From assembly GCF_036785885.1 (NCBI RefSeq), contig NC_092317.1, positions 7,876,501 through 7,940,500 of the forward strand: a stretch of 64,000 bases of DNA, read 5' to 3'. Positions 59,714 through 64,000 of the stretch are shown here, piece by piece. A model generated the notes under the pieces. It was not told the origin of the DNA. It did no database searches and saw nothing but the letters and a program-made list of their open reading frames with translations. Source of the DNA: Coffea arabica. Taxonomy: Eukaryota; Streptophyta; Magnoliopsida; Gentianales; Rubiaceae. Positions within the stretch are counted from its first letter, which is position 1. Every line of letters starts with the position of its first letter. The position numbers and the translations under genes are program-made.

Positions 59714-60480
59714 GCATGTGCTGGAATTCCATGTGTCCATGCATGTGCTGGACTTGTGCAAGACAATAAAAATCCATATGCATATGTTGATAATTGCTAC
59801 TCAGTGGAAACATATAAAAAGGCATATGCAAGAGTTACTATACCTATACCAGACCAAGCAAATTGGCTGAACATAGATTTGATTCATTACTCCCACCTCA
59901 TAAGAGGATAGCTCCTGGCAGACCTAAGAAAATGTGAAGAAAGACTTCATTAGAGGACATGTTGAAAAACTGTCTAAAATAGGGCTGCCAATTCACTGTG
60001 GTCATACTAACCATAATGCCAAAAGTTGCAAAGTCACTGGTTGTTCATTTGTGAGGCAAAAACAACCAGTGAATGCACAGGTAAAAGCTAAAATATATAT
60101 TGTTGGGTTTTTTATATCTACATCTAACTGTCACTTTTTGATGTGTTGCAAGGTATATAGGACCTACTAAATGAGCTGCTAGACTTCTACCACAAGATAG
60201 AGGTGAAAAAAATGGTGCTAGTAGAGATGTAGGAAGGGGAGCTAGTTGGGGCCACTTTAGAAATAATGTTGAACCTGTTTTGATTCCTTAGTGTTGGGAG
60301 GAGTACTGATATAACTAATTCTACTATTGCAAAAGGCTCAACTAGAGCTAATTGGAGAGGTAGAGGTAGAGGCAAGGGTAAGGGTAGGGTTTGGGACCAT
60401 AACAATGGCCCACTACGTGGCATTGGACTTTGGAATGGTCAAGGGGTATCAACAAGTAAAATATATTCCATTTGACTCTA
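59714..60480 (+). pseudogene. MULE (Mutator-like) transposase C-terminal remnant
   Basis: The frame from 59714 reads GIPCVHACAGLVQDNKNPYA, then YVDNCYSVETYKKAYARV and IPDQANWL. These match the SWIM zinc finger (GIPC.HA) and the following YV..CYS.ETY..AY motif of MURA-type transposases. After a frameshift, PPHKRIAPGRPKKM and a stop match the PGRPKK region. From about 59955 EKLSKIGLPIHCGHTNHNAK then SCK resembles the CCHC zinc knuckle, with one cysteine lost. A Gly/Arg-rich tail follows (about 60340-60390). A short internal duplication, CATGCATGTGCTGGA, lies near 59712-59750. No inverted repeats were located. Confidence 0.75.
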
Positions 60481-61753
60481 CAATGGTGAGTTCCTTTTTT
60501 ATTTGCATTTATAACTGAATTTGTTACACTTGCACTCATTAAAAACTACTTTTATTATGCAAATTCCAAATACTTCAAAGACTTCCAGGTCATGGTTTTC
60601 AGCTTGTAAAACACAGATTTCTGTTTCTAAGGCTGCATATCTGGTTTTCAATTTTTCATGCTCATTTGCCAATTCTTCATTCTCCCTTTGCAAGTACATT
60701 AGTTTCTCCTTTTGTTCCAACAGTCTAGATTACAGCACTGCACTTACTTCTTTTGCTTTACTACAAACTTCGGAATCTATCCATGAAAAATGTTCACATG
60801 CATGTCGGTTCTGAATAAAAAGAAAATATAGCTGTCTAAAACTCTTTCTGGCTTATTCACGTACAGAGCAAAATTAAAGACAATAATAATAGATTATTAA
60901 TGAAAAATTCTTACATTGGAATATGAGCAGCCATAAAATCTTCTTTCTGGATTTTCAAGTGTCCAAGAGATTCACAATGGTGCCTTTTTACTGCATCCAC
61001 ACATTTTTTGGGGCAATCTTTCAATGTTATTTGAAGAACTTTGTGACATTTTTATGATACTTTTTGGTTGACAAAAAAATTTTAGGTGTTGCTGGATATG
61101 CTAAGACAAAAGAGAAAAAAATAGTTCACTTGAATGGAAGCATCAGACACCCCCTCTTTTATAACTAATTGAGGCGTATCTTAGTCATCCAAAGGAAACT
61201 GCTATTTCCAGTGGCAATTTCGGCATGTTCAAATTTCCAACGGTGAATTTGCTTAGCTAGACTGACAGAGGGGATGAACTGAGGAAAAACAAACGTTGGG
61301 GGTAAAGTGAGAAATAGCCCATACCTAAAAGGGATAAAATGTAATTAACCCTATATTTCTTCAAAAAAAAATTAAGTTTGTTGTGATGTAAATGCATGAT
61401 GCAACAAAAAGTAGACTTCAGCTTTCCTGGAAAGTTTTTCTCTGATTCTTTCTGTACTTCTACATAGTTTTCTTTTGGAGAGCTTTTAAGGTAGTTTTAT
61501 TAAGCTCAGAAGTCTTAAAAGAGGCAGGCGCTCTTAAAGTACTTTGATGAGATGGGATGGTTTCTTTTCTTGAAATCGCTCCTTAAGGACTCTTTTCTTG
61601 AATTTAGTATAACTAAGCAATGGCTAAACAGGTTTGATATGATCCACATTTGATCCGAGGTATTTATTTTTTTTGGGTAAGCTTATCCGAAGTAGTGTTC
61701 GACAGCACATAGTACATGAAAGGCTTCTTTTAGCGGTTGTTGCACGTTGCAAT
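60481..61753. other. Intergenic, possibly more MULE-derived sequence
   Basis: No gene is supported. A minus-strand open frame at 60499-60720 reads as a short coiled-coil-like run (QKEKLMYLQRENEELANEHE) of unknown origin, perhaps a transposon-captured or element-encoded fragment. Confidence 0.35.
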
Positions 61754-62208
61754 TAGAGCTGTTAAGTCAATCGAGTAGCTCGAAAGCTCGTTAGAGCTCG
61801 GCTCGTTAAGGCTCGAGCTCGGCTCGTTAATTTTGGTTAACGAGTCGAGCTCGAGCTCGAAACATGCTCGTTTAGTTAACGAGCCGAGTAAGCTCGGCTC
61901 GTTTGATACTCGAGTAGCTCGTTAGAGCTCGTTAATGAAGGGTATATTTGTCATTTTAGAAATCAAAATTATAAAAATTAAAAATTATAGGTTTTTATTA
62001 AGCTTAATTTGCACGAGCTCGAGCTCGAGCTCGTGAAGCTCGACTCGTTTGTGATAAACGAGTCGAGCTCGAGCCACATGTACATTTAACGAGCCGAGTT
62101 CGAGCACATTTTAAAGCTCGTTTTCCTAACGAGCTCGAGTCAAGCTCGGCTCGAATTAAACTCGAGTCGAGCTCGGCAGCCAAATACTCGGCTCGATTAA
62201 CAGCTCTA
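61754..62208. mobile_element. hAT-type MITE, GAGCTCGAGC family
   Basis: 455 bp with perfect 12-bp inverted ends TAGAGCTGTTAA / TTAACAGCTCTA, flanked by an exact 8-bp duplication GTTGCAAT (61746-61753 and 62209-62216). Subterminal regions are arrays of GCTCGAGCTCG and GGCTCGTTAA motifs around a short A/T core. There is no transposase. Confidence 0.93.
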
Positions 62209-62216
62209 GTTGCAAT

Positions 62217-64000
62217 GCAAAGAAAATAAGCCAAGTAAGATGGTTGGATGTTCGAAGATCAACAGATTGTTATAGTCCAACAACCAAAAAAAAAAAAGGA
62301 TGTGACCAAGAACCGTAATTATCCACTTCAACGTTTGTAGTAAGGACTACAAGGCTTTGACGTCTTGAAAAAAGCTCATAAATTAGTGGTTTTCAAGCAA
62401 AACCAATTCCTATTCATTCTTATTCAAACAACTTTCTAAGCTGCAGTTTTCACTTCTATATCTGGTTATAAGCATGTATCTAATTTAACTACCCAAACCC
62501 TAATCACATGAAAATATTAAAATTTTGAGAGAAATTTTCCAAAACAAAAAAAAAAAGAGAAGAAACGTTTGCAGCAGAGTCAAGTATATATGCTTATCTT
62601 AGTACTCCAGCTGATGAGGAGCTGCTTCAGCTGCATTTGGTTATTTGTGCATGGAAGAGAAGGGTCTAGCATGATTGATAAGAGCCAGTCAGGATAGCCG
62701 CAGGATGACGCCTAGAAACCAAGTTGAGGTTCCATATGATAATTACTACAAGATAGATATGTGGCAATGTTTGGCCTTTTCAAGAACCCTTGAATGGTTG
62801 TAGGCAAGTCATCCTTGGCTACCAAACAAGACTCTTTATCTCCATACAAGACCTCTCTTCCTCTCGTGTTGAAAAATGCACTTTCTTGACTGGAATGGTG
62901 AAATTTCTATGATGAAAAGAGCTTTAAATAGACAACATTAGATTCCAACTATCACATGATGGAGTTTCTTTTTGCCCCCCTCCCCATAAGATTTAGCAGT
63001 CTTTTTAGAATTTTCTGTACATTAATTTTTGAAAAATTTTAGGGGCTGGGAATATATTCCAGTTATTACCAGGGGCCTACCATATCCGTTAAGATTTATC
63101 CCATTTATTGTAGATTCACAATCGGATATTGACTTCACACTCATACAACACTAGCAGCAATTGGCCGGGAAACTTTGCAAGTGCTATATATCAATCCGGA
63201 CACAAATTTTGCAAGTGCTATCAAGCTGAACACAAATTTAATCAACATCAACAAGACAGCTTATATGTGTTATACTTTAAAGTGGTGTGTAAGATAAAAT
63301 TAAATCTTCAGTTAAGATTTTGTGCAATCTTATAATCTGCCATTATTTATGTCTTTGTTGGATTGATAAATATACACCTAATAACGTTGTAATGACATGT
63401 TATGTGCTAGACATAATGCACAAACAAGCGAGACTTGAGCCGAGTTCTTTACTTTTCATAGCATCAACCTAATTATTCACTTTTGCTATAGTAAGAAAGT
63501 CTCGTTTGAAAAAACAAATTAGCAGGGGAAAGGTGGGATTTTTGGAGCGGAGGAGGGGAAGGAGAAGAGAGATTTGAACCCAAAATCTTTAATTTTTGGG
63601 ATCTCAACCTTTAAAAGTTTCATTCATTTTCTTTACAATAATTTATTCTGAAGATATTTAGCATAATGATGCGAGAAAAAGAATTTTTCGATCTACAAGT
63701 GGAGGGATGGGTGGTTTTTTGATACTTAGACCACACTGTCTAGTGTCTTTCATATGAGCCTTAAGCATATCTATTTCCATTTGTGTCACATCTCACAATA
63801 CCATACCCTTGAGAATTTTGGCCTTTGTTTGGGAAAGAATCAGATAGAGAACAAATTTGAGAATATAAACTAAGAAGCACGTTTGAGGAATAGAAGTACA
63901 CAAGTGAGAAAATTTGGGCCAAGTGAAACAGGTTGACTCCCTCTCCATCACAATTCTCTTTAGGAACTCTCAATCAATATATTCCAGTATTACGGCAATA
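62217..64000. other. Intergenic to the right edge
   Basis: No gene is supported. At 63500-63620 GAGATTTGAACCCAAAATCT resembles a minus-strand SINE B box, without a target duplication. GCAAGTGCTAT occurs twice near 63177 and 63211. The rest is AT-rich. Confidence 0.4.

Noticed and set aside
1-64000. CRISPR arrays, bacterial operons, tRNA genes, complete LTR retrotransposons
   Set aside because: I looked for regularly spaced repeats, tRNA cloverleafs and paired LTRs and found none; the tRNA-like boxes seen belong to SINE-like insertions.

Overview
This is nuclear DNA of a flowering plant, most likely a core eudicot. It is AT-rich, its genes carry many GT-AG introns in AT-rich non-coding DNA, and its proteins read as plant families. 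I cannot name the species. Gene models were assembled by hand: each was checked for canonical splice sites, continuous reading phase and exon lengths that sum to whole codons.

Layout. Positions 1-670 hold the first three exons of a minus-strand gene that runs off the left edge, probably of the polynucleotide adenylyltransferase / tRNA nucleotidyltransferase family. The next 18 kb is repeat-rich: LINE scraps, SINEs, MITEs, a decayed piece of plastid 23S rRNA, and one hAT-type element with two others nested inside it. A seven-exon bHLH transcription factor (bHLH137-like) lies at 18.8-20.8 kb. From 21 to 33 kb there is again intergenic DNA, with a Harbinger-like MITE, three hAT MITEs with exact 8-bp target duplications, a SINE, and one plausible small secreted-peptide gene at 30.15 kb. 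From 34 to 54 kb is the gene-dense core: a plastid fibrillin (PAP8/FBN6-like, minus) head-to-head with a GT29 sialyltransferase-like gene (plus, 12 exons), then an intronless SAM-domain gene (plus), then the serine palmitoyltransferase LCB2 gene (minus, 12 exons, 489 aa). At 56-58 kb is a TRAP-beta-like gene, probably a pseudogene, with a SINE in its first intron. The right end holds a broken MULE transposase, another hAT MITE and unannotated AT-rich DNA.

How the genes relate. They encode unconnected housekeeping or organellar functions: sphingolipid synthesis in the ER, Golgi glycosylation, plastid lipid-associated structure, transcription and RNA metabolism. From memory, the order LCB2 - SAM protein - sialyltransferase-like - adenylyltransferase matches a segment of Arabidopsis chromosome 3 (about At3g48780-At3g48830), with a partial paralogue on chromosome 5 (At5g23670-At5g23690). 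The block therefore looks like conserved microsynteny expanded by repeats.

I found no clear sign of a wholly new biological system. The most informative unusual points are a tandem duplication that created a six-codon upstream ORF before the left-edge gene, the nested hAT elements, the set of TSD-bounded retroposons, the eroded TRAP-beta copy, the plastid rRNA insertion, and the candidate secreted peptide.
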